Shown here piece after piece: positions 8,131 to 16,275 of a stretch of DNA of 64,000 nucleotides; position 1 is the stretch's first letter; every line of letters starts with the position of its first letter. The notes below the pieces were generated by a model, which saw only the letters and a list, made by a program, of their open reading frames with translations, did no database searches and was not told where the DNA came from. The position numbers and the translations under genes were made by a program. Origin of the DNA: Azophilus sp965220835 (lineage in GTDB: Bacteria; Pseudomonadota; Gammaproteobacteria; Pseudomonadales; Azotimanducaceae); contig OZ244842.1 in NCBI GenBank assembly GCA_965220835.1, forward strand, positions 3,286,001-3,350,000, given 5' to 3'.

Positions 8131-8680
8131 TAGGAGAAACCTTCAGCATTCTTCTTAAATCCTCGGCCACCAGTTCGACGCCCGCTTCCAACGGGTAGCG
8201 CAGCACCACGTTGCCCGGCGGATCGACGATGTAAACGCCATCGGCCAGCCGCTGTTCGCCCGCGCTGCGGAACTGCTCGACGGCCATCGAATCCAACGTC
8301 GCGCCGGCCTCGAAAGGACCCGCGGGACCGGACACCACCACGGCCAATCGCACCCGACCCGCTTCTTCCGCAAGCCGTTCATTCAATTGGCCTAGCCCGG
8401 CAAGGGCTTGTCGGCAAGCAGCGGCGCACTGGTCCGCCGCCACCCACACCCACCAAGCCTCGCTACCGTCCACCGGAAGCCCTTCGGCGTCGCTCAGCCC
8501 AAGGTCTCGCGCCATCAAGGGCGGATCCACAAACTCACCGGCATTGGTGGTCTGGAGCAGCGTATCCTGTCCGGCTAGGTATATGAGGCTATAGACGCCA
8601 AAAAGCGCCAATAGGGGCAGGGCAGTGGCCATGATAACCACTTGCCATCGATTTTTCTTGGCAATTTCCCGATTGGCCAC
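8123..8680 (-). CDS. Membrane-anchored CxxxC protein, likely oxidase assembly
   Basis: An 185-residue protein with one N-terminal membrane span (about residues 13-36) and a soluble, probably periplasmic, domain. The domain contains VWVAADQCAAACRQAL, giving Cys85 and Cys89 in a CxxxC spacing like SCO proteins, and later GVYIVDPPGNVVLRYP, which resembles the last strands of a thioredoxin-like fold. The conserved SCO His is not visible. The start is GTG at 8680. It overlaps ctaA by 8 bp and follows aroE by 12 bp; a small protein at this place before ctaA is known in pseudomonads. A role in copper or redox handling for the oxidase is inference. Confidence 0.7.
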   Translation of the reverse strand: MANREIAKKNRWQVVIMATALPLLALFGVYSLIYLAGQDTLLQTTNAGEFVDPPLMARDLGLSDAEGLPVDGSEAWWVWVAADQCAAACRQALAGLGQLNERLAEEAGRVRLAVVVSGPAGPFEAGATLDSMAVEQFRSAGEQRLADGVYIVDPPGNVVLRYPLEAGVELVAEDLRRMLKVSPSG

Positions 8681-8692
8681 CGCGCTTGTTCC

Positions 8693-9523
8693 TTACGCCG
8701 CCGTTCCTGACCTGAGCGAGCGCAGCAAACCACGCGTGCTCGGCGTCCGTCCCCGCCAGATGGCGAAGGCGGCGGCCGCTTGCTCCACGAGCATGCCCAA
8801 GCCATCGGACACCCAAGCGGCTCCGGCCTGCTTCGCCCAGCGACAGAAGGGCGTCTGTCCGTCGCGGCTGTAGAACAGGTCATAGCACTGCGCTCCGGCT
8901 GCAAGCGGCGGCGTGATCAGCCCCCGGTCGCCAGCCGAGCTGGCGGAGTTCTCGGACATGCCGGCTGAAGTGCCGTTGATGATGAGGTCGAAGTCACCAT
9001 TCAGACCCCTTAATGGTGCCGCTGCGACCGCGGCGCCGTGGCGCTTGGCCAAGGCTTCCGCCTTGGCGAGCGTGCGATTGGCGATGCGCACGGTGGCCGG
9101 ATTTGCCGCCACCAAAGCGTCGAGAATGCCGCTGACCGCGCCGCCCGCTCCGATCAGCAGCAGGTTGCGCCCCGCTATTTCCACACCTTGAGCTTCCAAG
9201 TCGCGCACCAAGCCAATGCCATCGGTGTTGAACCCCCGGGTCTCGCCATTCTCAAGGGCGATGGTGTTCACCGCACCGCAACGGGCGGCCGCCGGCTGCG
9301 CCTGAGCCACCCAGCAGCAAGCCTCGCCCTTGAAGGGCAGGGTCACATTGAGGCCTTGGCCGCCGCTTTCGAAAAACGCGGCCGCCGTGTCCGCAAAGCC
9401 GCCTACGGGCGCCAGCAGCTTGTCGTAGTGCAGCCGCTCACCGGTCTGGGCGGCGAATGCCCGGTGGATTTCCGGGGACAGCGAGTGCTTGACCGGGTTG
9501 CCGACCACCGCGTAGCGCTCCAT
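8693..9523 (-). CDS. aroE: Shikimate dehydrogenase
   Basis: Reduces 3-dehydroshikimate to shikimate with NADPH in aromatic amino acid synthesis. 276 residues. Substrate domain: YAVVGNPVKHSLSPEIHRAF and LNVTLPFKGEA with the catalytic Lys. Cofactor domain: LLIGAGGAVSGILDAL and IANRTLAKAEAL, plus GFNTDGIGL before it. ATG at 9523 matches the family start; an extended frame upstream to 9637 has no conserved residues. It is followed by the cytochrome oxidase assembly genes after 12 bp and may head that operon. Confidence 0.95.
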   Translation of the reverse strand: MERYAVVGNPVKHSLSPEIHRAFAAQTGERLHYDKLLAPVGGFADTAAAFFESGGQGLNVTLPFKGEACCWVAQAQPAAARCGAVNTIALENGETRGFNTDGIGLVRDLEAQGVEIAGRNLLLIGAGGAVSGILDALVAANPATVRIANRTLAKAEALAKRHGAAVAAAPLRGLNGDFDLIINGTSAGMSENSASSAGDRGLITPPLAAGAQCYDLFYSRDGQTPFCRWAKQAGAAWVSDGLGMLVEQAAAAFAIWRGRTPSTRGLLRSLRSGTAA

Positions 9524-9680
9524 TAGCGGGCTGTCCCGGAAGTGCGCTTGGTTTTCGTGCGGCGCTTCGGAGCTGACACGCAGCCGGCCAGTTGCAAAGT
9601 GCCGCCCGCATGCCGGCGAGCCGCCCCTGCTGGGCAAAGTCCGGCCCTCGCAGTCCGCAATTCAACTGTGACGCGGCACA

Positions 9681-10268
9681 CTAGCGCAGCACCTCCCCGG
9701 CCAGAGTGCGAAGCTGGCTCGGGCCTTGGCGGCCTAGGGTTTGGCCGGGGATGATGAAGTCCACGGCGTCGCCAAACCAGCGGCGAACGCGCAGGACGCG
9801 CTCGGTGGCTGAAACGCCGGACGGGTTGGCGGAAGTGGACACCAAGGGGCCGCCGAAGCGCGTGCACAGGGCGCGGGCCTGGACGTGGCCCGGCACCCGC
9901 ACGGCCACAGTGGGGGAGCGACGCTGCCCGGCACCCGTGATCCAAACCGGAAAGCGCTGCGAGGGCAGCACCCAGGACACGGGACCCGGCCAAGTCGATT
10001 GCACAGCCTGGCGTTGCGACGCTGTCAGCGGCGTGAGCTCCGGGGCGAAGCAGTCGGCGCTGGCGCCGATGAGAATCAAGCCCTTGTCGGGGCTGCGGCC
10101 CTTGATGGCAAGGATGCGGGACACGGCGCGGCAATCGAAGGGGTTGCAGGCAAGCCCCCAGACCCCCTCGGTGGCGTGGGCCACCACGCCCCCTTGGCGC
10201 AGATGACCCACGGCTCGCCGAAGATGAAAGTCATTGACTTTCTTGATCGCGGAGTGAGTTTGCCGCAT
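9681..10268 (-). CDS. tsaC: Threonylcarbamoyl-AMP synthase, YrdC/Sua5 family
   Basis: Makes threonylcarbamoyl-AMP from threonine, bicarbonate and ATP for the t6A modification of tRNAs that read ANN codons. 195 residues, single YrdC domain with no Sua5 C-terminal domain. Visible: VVAHATEGVWGLACNPFD, the KxR pocket ILAIKGRSPDKGLILIG, WPGPVSWVLP, VAVRVPGH and PLVSTSANPSG. Located between purE and aroE, the same neighbourhood as in pseudomonads. ATG at 10268. Confidence 0.93.
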   Translation of the reverse strand: MRQTHSAIKKVNDFHLRRAVGHLRQGGVVAHATEGVWGLACNPFDCRAVSRILAIKGRSPDKGLILIGASADCFAPELTPLTASQRQAVQSTWPGPVSWVLPSQRFPVWITGAGQRRSPTVAVRVPGHVQARALCTRFGGPLVSTSANPSGVSATERVLRVRRWFGDAVDFIIPGQTLGRQGPSQLRTLAGEVLR

Positions 10269-10323
10269 GAATCAACTGCTGCGCCCGGCGACCGCCGTCT
10301 CGTCGGTCTGGTGAATCGTCTCG

Positions 10324-10824
10324 TTAGCGGGACAGTTCGGCCTGCAACCGCTCGTTTTGCGCCTGAACCTTGGTTTGGTTCTCCTCGCGGTCCGCAGCCA
10401 GCGCGGCGGCGAGCTGCGCGTCGTTCAACGCCAAAATCTGCGCGGCCAAGTAAGCCGCGTTGCGGGCTCCCGCACCGCCCACGGCCACGGTGGCGACCGG
10501 AATGCCGCCAGGCATCTGCACGGTTGCCAACAGCGCATCGAAGCCCTGCAGGGGGCCGCTGTCGATGGGCACGCCGATGACCGGCCGCACCGTGTGCGCC
10601 GCCACCGCGCCCGCCAAGTGGGCGGCCATCCCCGCTCCGCAAATGAAAGCGGCACAGCCGCGTTCGCCGGCTTCGGCCACATAGGCTGCCGTGGCAGCCG
10701 GGGTGCGGTGCGCGGAGGAAACCCGAACCTCGAATTCAATGCCCAAGCGCTCCAGCACTTCAGTGCATTTGCGCATCACCGGCCAATCCGATTCGGAACC
10801 CATCAATACGCCGACGAAAGCCAT
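10324..10824 (-). CDS. purE: N5-carboxyaminoimidazole ribonucleotide mutase
   Basis: Moves the carboxyl group of N5-CAIR to C4 in purine synthesis. 166 residues; class I motifs GVLMGSESDWPVM, SSAHRTP, and VPIDSGPLQGFDALLATVQM followed by PGGIPVATV. ATG at 10824 is preceded by AGGAGG at good distance, which decides against the longer frame. A polar, Gln/Glu-rich tail (after about residue 140) is usual. No purK is beside it: the neighbours are tsaC and dprA. The class I type predicts that a PurK exists elsewhere in the genome. Confidence 0.95.
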   Translation of the reverse strand: MAFVGVLMGSESDWPVMRKCTEVLERLGIEFEVRVSSAHRTPAATAAYVAEAGERGCAAFICGAGMAAHLAGAVAAHTVRPVIGVPIDSGPLQGFDALLATVQMPGGIPVATVAVGGAGARNAAYLAAQILALNDAQLAAALAADREENQTKVQAQNERLQAELSR

Positions 10825-10850
10825 TTGCGCCTCCTTTCCAGAGCGCCGTT

Positions 10851-11903
10851 TCAACGAGGCACGCGAATATACCCTTCCGGCGTTAGCTGAACAAACCCCT
10901 TGAGTTCCAATTGCACCAAATGGCCAGTCACGGCCTCCACCGGCAGGCCAACATTGAGGGCAATCTCGTCAATCGGCGAGGCGGTGGCGGAAACGGCGGC
11001 AAAGACCGGCATCAAGGCTTCCGGCGGCGGCTTCGGCGAATCGCCGCCCTGGACGGCGTAGCCCAGCTCCGTCAGCACGTCCTCGGCGCTCTCCACCAGC
11101 CCAGCCCCTTGCCGGATCAGCCAATGGCAGCCCGCGCTCACGGCGTTGCCAACCGGGCCGGGCACGGCAAACACCTCCCGGCCCTGTTCCGCAGCCATCC
11201 GCGCCGTGATGAGCGAGCCGCTGCGGCGCGAGGCCTCCACCACCACCACCGCCTCGGCCAAGCCGCTGATGAGGCGGTTGCGCTCCGGAAAGTGGCTTCG
11301 GTGGGGCCGCGCATCGGGCGGATACTCGGTGATGACCGCACCGCCCGAGTCCAGGATGCGCCCTGCCAGCGCCTGGTGCTCGCGCGGGTAGATGTTGTTG
11401 AGCCCGCTGCCCAGCACGGCCCAAGCGCAACCATCCACACCGCTGGCCAAAGCCCCCTCGTGGGCCGCGCCGTCGATGCCCCGGGCAAGACCGGACAGCA
11501 CGCGAGCGCTTTGCGCGGCCAACTGCCGGCCCATGGCCTGGGCAATGCGCAAGCCCAACCGCGTGCCGCGTCGGGCGCCCACCACCGCGACGCTGGCACC
11601 TTGGGCAACGGTCAGATTGCCTTGATAGTAGAGTGCCAATGGCGGGTCCGGGATGTGGCGCAGAGGCTCCGGATAGGCGTCGTCGAACAGGGTTGCAAAC
11701 CGAATGCCGGTCACCGCCAAAGCCTCCGGCGGCCAATCGGGCGCCTTGCCGTGGCGGGCGTAGGCGGCTTGGGCGCTGTCCGCTTCGGCCAGCCAAGCCC
11801 GAACCTGCCGGCGCGTCGCCTGCTGGCTGAGGTAGAGCAGCGCCTGGCTTTCGGACGCTGGTTCCCACGGCAGGTTCTTTTGCAATGTGCTCTGAGCGGC
11901 CAT
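10851..11903 (-). CDS. dprA: DNA processing protein DprA
   Basis: Binds single-stranded DNA and loads RecA during natural transformation. 350 residues. The Rossmann-like DprA core shows SVAVVGARRGTRLGLRIA, VLSGLARGIDGAAHEGAL, FPERNRLISGLAEAVVVVEA and GREVFAVPGPVGN; a C-terminal winged-helix segment begins near residue 290 (ASPIDEIALNVGLPVEAV). It is divergent from def. In Pseudomonas a lysM gene stands between dprA and def; none is present here. Presence of dprA alone does not show that the organism is transformable. Confidence 0.93.
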   Translation of the reverse strand: MAAQSTLQKNLPWEPASESQALLYLSQQATRRQVRAWLAEADSAQAAYARHGKAPDWPPEALAVTGIRFATLFDDAYPEPLRHIPDPPLALYYQGNLTVAQGASVAVVGARRGTRLGLRIAQAMGRQLAAQSARVLSGLARGIDGAAHEGALASGVDGCAWAVLGSGLNNIYPREHQALAGRILDSGGAVITEYPPDARPHRSHFPERNRLISGLAEAVVVVEASRRSGSLITARMAAEQGREVFAVPGPVGNAVSAGCHWLIRQGAGLVESAEDVLTELGYAVQGGDSPKPPPEALMPVFAAVSATASPIDEIALNVGLPVEAVTGHLVQLELKGFVQLTPEGYIRVPR

Positions 11904-12033
11904 AACGTTACCGAGGCGGCGGACCGGGGCAAAAGTGATTCACGAGAACACCCACTTGCGGGATCAGGAACCCTAGATTCTAGGGGGTTGGCGAGCCCGC
12001 GAAAGGCGTCATTGCCCTTTTGGAATGTAGGAA

Positions 12034-12063
12034 TTCAGCCCGACGAGGGGTAACGGTTATACT
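12034..12063 (+). promoter_or_regulatory. Possible sigma-70 promoter for def-fmt-rsmB
   Basis: TATACT at 12058-12063 is a good -10 match; the -35 candidate TTCAGC at 12034-12039 (18-bp spacer) is weak. It lies 48 bp upstream of the def start in the dprA-def divergent spacer. Judged by eye only. Confidence 0.3.
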
Positions 12064-12110
12064 GACGGCATCCGTTTGAGGCCAACCCCAATTGCGAGGA
12101 GGCTCGGCCT

Positions 12111-12614
12111 GTGTCGCTGCTCAACATCCTCACCTTTCCCGACCCTCGGCTGCGAGCCAAGGCCAAGCCCGTGACGGCGGTGGACGGCGAGATTCAAACC
12201 CTGGTCGATGACATGCTCGAAACCATGTACGCGGCACCCGGCATTGGTCTGGCCGCCAACCAGGTCAACGTGGCCAAGCGAGTGATCGTCATCGACATCT
12301 CCGAGGCCCGCAACGAGCCTCTCGTGCTCATCAACCCGCGCATCGAGGTCAGCGGCCCGACAGTGGAAACCGACGAGGGCTGCCTGTCGGTGCCCGGCTT
12401 CTACGAGCCGGTGACGCGCCGGGAACGCGTTCAAGTCGAAGCGCTTGACAAGCAGGGCGAACCCTTCTGCCTTGAAGCGGACGGTTTGCTGTCGGTCTGC
12501 ATCCAGCATGAGTGCGACCATCTTGAGGGCAAGCTGTTCGTGGACCACTTGTCGAACCTGAAGCGCGCACGCATCCGCCACAAGCTGTCGAAATCACAAC
12601 GCCTTCGAGCGTAG
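12111..12614 (+). CDS. def: Peptide deformylase
   Basis: Removes the formyl group from the N-terminus of new proteins. 167 residues with all three metal-site motifs: GIGLAANQV, EGCLSVP and QHECDHLEG (two His and one Cys bind the metal, Glu is catalytic). The start is GTG at 12111, preceded by GCGAGGAGG about 8 bases upstream. It is followed by fmt after 5 bp, so the pair that adds and removes the formyl group is co-expressed. Confidence 0.96.
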   Translation: MSLLNILTFPDPRLRAKAKPVTAVDGEIQTLVDDMLETMYAAPGIGLAANQVNVAKRVIVIDISEARNEPLVLINPRIEVSGPTVETDEGCLSVPGFYEPVTRRERVQVEALDKQGEPFCLEADGLLSVCIQHECDHLEGKLFVDHLSNLKRARIRHKLSKSQRLRA

Positions 12615-12619
12615 CCCGC

Positions 12620-13570
12620 ATGGCCCAGCCGCGCTTCGCTTTCGCTGGCACGCCGGAGTTTGCGGCCCGCGCCTTAACCGGCCTGCTGCAAGGCGGCTTT
12701 CGCCCAAGGCTTGTTCTGACCGGCCCCGACCAGCGCCGCGGCCGCGGCCGCAAGCGCCTGCCCAGCCCAGTCAAGCGGTTGGCGATGGAATGGGGCATTT
12801 CTGTGGAGACGCCGGCCAACAAGTCGGAGGCGGTGTCCGCCATCGAGGGGCGGCGGCTGGACACCGTGGTGGTCGCCGCCTACGGCATGATCCTGCCGGA
12901 GCGCTTCCTGAACCTGCCCCACCACGGCTGCATCAACCTGCACGCCTCGTTGCTGCCCCGCTGGCGCGGCGCTGCGCCCATCGAACGCGCGCTGATGGCG
13001 GGCGATGCGCAAACCGGCGCCACCATCATGCAAATCGACGCGGGGCTCGACACCGGCCCCATCATCAGTCAAGCAACGCTGCCCATCGGCCCGGACAGCA
13101 CGGGCGAGACCCTAAGCCTCGCCATCGCGGACCTCGGCGCCAGCCTGCTCCGCAGCCTGCTGTGCGACCTGCCGGCCATGCAGCCCAAGCCCCAAAACGG
13201 CCGAGCGACCTACGCCCGCAAGCTCAGCCCCATTGACGCCATGGCCGACTGGACCCAGCCCGCCGCCCAAATTGAACGCAACATCCGCGCCTTGGCGCAC
13301 CGCTTGCCGGTCCACAGCGCGCTCGGCGACGCCCGCGTTCAATTGCTCGCCGGGGAGGCCTTGAGCGAGTCAGCGCGGTGCGAGCCCGGCGAAATCGTCA
13401 TGGCGAACCGGCAGGGCCTGATCGCCGCCTGCGGCAACGGCGCACTCAAGATCAAGCAGCTGCGCCTTAACCGCGGCAAGGGCGCAACGCTTGGTGCCGT
13501 CGAGGCCGTTAACGGCTTCGGCGACCTGTTCAGGAAGGGCAACCGATTCAAACAAGTTTCCACGGACTGA
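12620..13570 (+). CDS. fmt: Methionyl-tRNA formyltransferase
   Basis: Formylates initiator Met-tRNA using 10-formyltetrahydrofolate. 316 residues. N-terminal formyltransferase domain: FAFAGTPEFAARAL, VVAAYGMILPERFL, INLHASLLPRWRGAAPI with the catalytic Asn/His, and IDAGLDTGPII with the catalytic Asp. C-terminal OB-like domain from about residue 205 (ARKLSPIDAMADWTQPA). Next to def and rsmB as in most gammaproteobacteria. Confidence 0.96.
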   Translation: MAQPRFAFAGTPEFAARALTGLLQGGFRPRLVLTGPDQRRGRGRKRLPSPVKRLAMEWGISVETPANKSEAVSAIEGRRLDTVVVAAYGMILPERFLNLPHHGCINLHASLLPRWRGAAPIERALMAGDAQTGATIMQIDAGLDTGPIISQATLPIGPDSTGETLSLAIADLGASLLRSLLCDLPAMQPKPQNGRATYARKLSPIDAMADWTQPAAQIERNIRALAHRLPVHSALGDARVQLLAGEALSESARCEPGEIVMANRQGLIAACGNGALKIKQLRLNRGKGATLGAVEAVNGFGDLFRKGNRFKQVSTD

Positions 13571-13572
13571 AC

Positions 13573-14838
13573 TTGCGCAGCCACCTCAGGCAGTCGGACC
13601 GCGCCCGCGCCGCGCGCTATCTTGCCCGCATCATCGGCCGGGGCGACAGTCTCGATCATGTCGTTCGAGAGGAGACAAGTTCGCTGTGCCTGGAGCTCAC
13701 CTACGGCTGCCTGCGGCACTACTTCTCACTTGCCGAGGGCGTGCAGGCGCGGCTGGCGCGGCCTCTGCGCAGCAAGGACCTGGATGTCTTTTGCCTGCTG
13801 TTAGTGGGCGCTTACCAACTCCAGAGGCTGCGCGTGCCGGGCCATGCAGCCATCAACGAAACGGTCTCCGCAGCTCGGGCGCTGGGCAAGCCCTGGGCGG
13901 CGGCACTGGTCAACGCCGTGCTGCGCAAGCTGCCCACCCGCCCAACGGGCGGGGGCAGCGAGCACGCGCCTTGGCTGCAACGCAGGATCGAGGCGCAGTA
14001 TGGGGACCGGGCACCGGCGCTGCTGCGGGCCAACAACCAAAGGGCGCCAATGGGGCTGCGCGTGAACGCCCGCAAAGTCGAGCCTGCCGCTTATCGCGCC
14101 CTGCTGACCGACGCCGACATCGCCTTTGACGATGCCTGGCTGCCGGAGTCCATTGTGTTGCGCAGCCCACAGCCGTCGGCCACCCTGCCCCGCTTCCAAG
14201 ACGGCGCCGTGGCCGTGCAGGACGTGGGCGCACAGCTTGTTGGCGGCTTCATGCGCGAACAAGCGGAAAACGGCAGCCGCGTGCTCGACGCCTGCGCCGC
14301 GCCGGGCGGCAAGCTGTTCCACCTGCTCGAATCCGGGCTGGAACTCGACATTTCCGCTCTGGACATTTCCGCTGCGCGCCTGCGAACCCTGACCGAGATG
14401 GCCGAACGCCTTGGCCACGAGGGCTTCCACGCCATCGCCGCCGACGCCTGCGGCTTGGATTGGTGGGACGGCAAGCCCTTCGATTTGGTGCTCATCGACG
14501 CCCCTTGCTCCGGTTCGGGCACCCTGCGCCGCCATCCGGACATCAAGATCAACCGAACGCCTAGGCAGGTGCGCCGGGCGAGCGCACTGCAGGCGGCGCT
14601 GCTGCGGAACCTGTGGCGCACGGTTCGCCCCGGATGTACCCTGCTGTACTGCACATGCTCGATACTCGCTGAGGAGAACGATCAGGTGGTCGAGTCCTTT
14701 CTTGGCAACCATCAGGACGCCCGGGTGAACGGCGTCGAACTGCCCACCGGCCTGGCCACCCGGCACGGCTGGCAGATGCTGCCCACCGAACCCGCCACGG
14801 ACGGCTTTTACCTCGCTCAAATTCACAAGCAGCCATGA
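13573..14838 (+). CDS. rsmB: 16S rRNA m5C967 methyltransferase
   Basis: Methylates cytosine 967 of 16S rRNA. 421 residues: a NusB-like RNA-binding domain (about 1-140) followed by a NOL1/NOP2/Sun methyltransferase domain with DACAAPGGKLFHLLE, the motif IV cysteine in LIDAPCSGSGTLRRHPDIK, and the catalytic cysteine in LLYCTCSI. The start is TTG at 13573, only 2 bp after the fmt stop; no ATG or GTG occurs early enough to include the conserved N-terminus. Overlaps trkA by 4 bp (ATGA). Confidence 0.94.
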   Translation: MRSHLRQSDRARAARYLARIIGRGDSLDHVVREETSSLCLELTYGCLRHYFSLAEGVQARLARPLRSKDLDVFCLLLVGAYQLQRLRVPGHAAINETVSAARALGKPWAAALVNAVLRKLPTRPTGGGSEHAPWLQRRIEAQYGDRAPALLRANNQRAPMGLRVNARKVEPAAYRALLTDADIAFDDAWLPESIVLRSPQPSATLPRFQDGAVAVQDVGAQLVGGFMREQAENGSRVLDACAAPGGKLFHLLESGLELDISALDISAARLRTLTEMAERLGHEGFHAIAADACGLDWWDGKPFDLVLIDAPCSGSGTLRRHPDIKINRTPRQVRRASALQAALLRNLWRTVRPGCTLLYCTCSILAEENDQVVESFLGNHQDARVNGVELPTGLATRHGWQMLPTEPATDGFYLAQIHKQP

Positions 14839-16205
14839 AAATCCTCATCCTCGGGGCCGGTCAGGTGGGCGGCACCTTGGCCACCCATCTGGCCAGCGAG
14901 ACCTTGGACATCACCTTGGTCGATCTTGACGAACTGCGCCTGCGGGAGCTGCGCAGCCGCCTCGACATCCGCACCGTCGTGGGCTGGGCCTCCCATCCCG
15001 ACGTGCTGCGCGAGGCGGGCGCTGAGGATGCCGACATGCTGATCGCGGTGACCGGCAGCGATGAGGTCAACATGGTGGCCTGCCAAGTGTCGTACTCCAT
15101 GTTTCGCACGCCGCGCAAGATCGCCCGCGTCCGTTCCGCCGCCTACGTCAACGAACAGTCGCTGTTCTCCGACGAGCACATGCCAGTGGACGTGTTCATC
15201 AACCCCGAGCAGGTGGTGACCGAGCATGTCCGGCTGCTGCTCGAAAACCCGGGCGCGATGCAGGTTCTGGACTTCGCGGAAGGCCGCGTGCAGTTGGTCG
15301 CCGTGCACGCCTTTGCCGGCAGCCCCCTGATCGGCCAAGCACTGCGGGACGTACGCAAGCGCCTGCCGAACGTCAACACCCGAGTGGCCGCCATCTTTCG
15401 CGGCACGGAGCCCATCCCGCCCACCGGCACCACCTCCATCGAAGCTGGCGATGAGGTGTTCTTCATCGTCCCGGCCGGCCAGATCAACTCCATGATGGCT
15501 GAACTGCGCGATGTGGAGCGGGCCTTCAAACGCGTGACCATAGCCGGCGGCGGCAACGTGGGCTCACGACTGGCGGCCGCCATCGAAGCTTACTTCAACG
15601 TCAAGCTCATCGAGTTCGACCCCGGCCGCGCCGAACGGCTGGCCACCACCGTCAAGGACACGGTGGTGATCCAAGGCGACGCCACCAACCCCGACCTACT
15701 GCGCGACGCCGTCAGCAACAGCGACGTGTTCTGCGCCCTGACGAATGACGATGAAGTCAACATCATGTCCTCCCTGATGGCCAAGCGCTACGGCGTGCGC
15801 CGGGTGATGACCCTGATGCGCAAGCCCGCCTATGCGGAGCTCATGCGCAGCAGCGAAATTGACGTGGCCATTTCGCCACAGCAGTCCACCAACTCCAGCC
15901 TGCTGACCCATGTGCGCCGGGGCGACGTGGCGCGCGTCCACAGCTTAAGGCGGGGCGCGGCGGAAGCCATGGAGGCTGTGGTCAGGGGTGACGCCAAGAC
16001 CTCCCGCATCGTCGGCCGACTGGTGAAGGCCATTAAGCTGCCCAAGGGCGTCACCGTCGGCGCCATCGTGCGCGGCGAGGCGGTCATCGTGGAGTACGAG
16101 AACGTCGTCATCGAAACTGACGACCATTTGATCCTGTTCCTGACCGACAAGAAGCACGTCGCCGAAGTGGAGCGCCTGTTCCAAGTGGGCTTCACGTTCT
16201 TTTGA
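14835..16205 (+). CDS. trkA: Trk potassium uptake regulatory subunit TrkA
   Basis: Cytoplasmic NAD(H)-binding regulator of the Trk K+ channel. 456 residues in two RCK repeats: MKILILGAGQVGGTLATHLA at the start and RVTIAGGGNVGSRLAAAIEA near residue 233, each followed by a dinucleotide-binding acidic residue and a TrkA-C domain (AVHAFAGSPLIGQAL and VGRLVKAIKLPKGVTVGAIV). Start overlaps the rsmB stop. trkH follows 70 bp downstream, so both halves of the system are encoded here. Confidence 0.96.
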   Translation: MKILILGAGQVGGTLATHLASETLDITLVDLDELRLRELRSRLDIRTVVGWASHPDVLREAGAEDADMLIAVTGSDEVNMVACQVSYSMFRTPRKIARVRSAAYVNEQSLFSDEHMPVDVFINPEQVVTEHVRLLLENPGAMQVLDFAEGRVQLVAVHAFAGSPLIGQALRDVRKRLPNVNTRVAAIFRGTEPIPPTGTTSIEAGDEVFFIVPAGQINSMMAELRDVERAFKRVTIAGGGNVGSRLAAAIEAYFNVKLIEFDPGRAERLATTVKDTVVIQGDATNPDLLRDAVSNSDVFCALTNDDEVNIMSSLMAKRYGVRRVMTLMRKPAYAELMRSSEIDVAISPQQSTNSSLLTHVRRGDVARVHSLRRGAAEAMEAVVRGDAKTSRIVGRLVKAIKLPKGVTVGAIVRGEAVIVEYENVVIETDDHLILFLTDKKHVAEVERLFQVGFTFF

Positions 16206-16275
16206 GTGGCCCGCTTTAGGCCCGCCTGCGCACCGAACCCGACAAGCCAGCAGCATCCAGAATTCTGACACGACC

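Noticed and set aside
10911..12053. Long plus-strand frame (380 codons) opposite dprA
   Set aside because: It mirrors dprA, has no recognisable motif, and dprA is certain; an effect of high G+C.
13801..14826. Long minus-strand frame opposite rsmB
   Set aside because: rsmB motifs are complete on the other strand; this frame has none.
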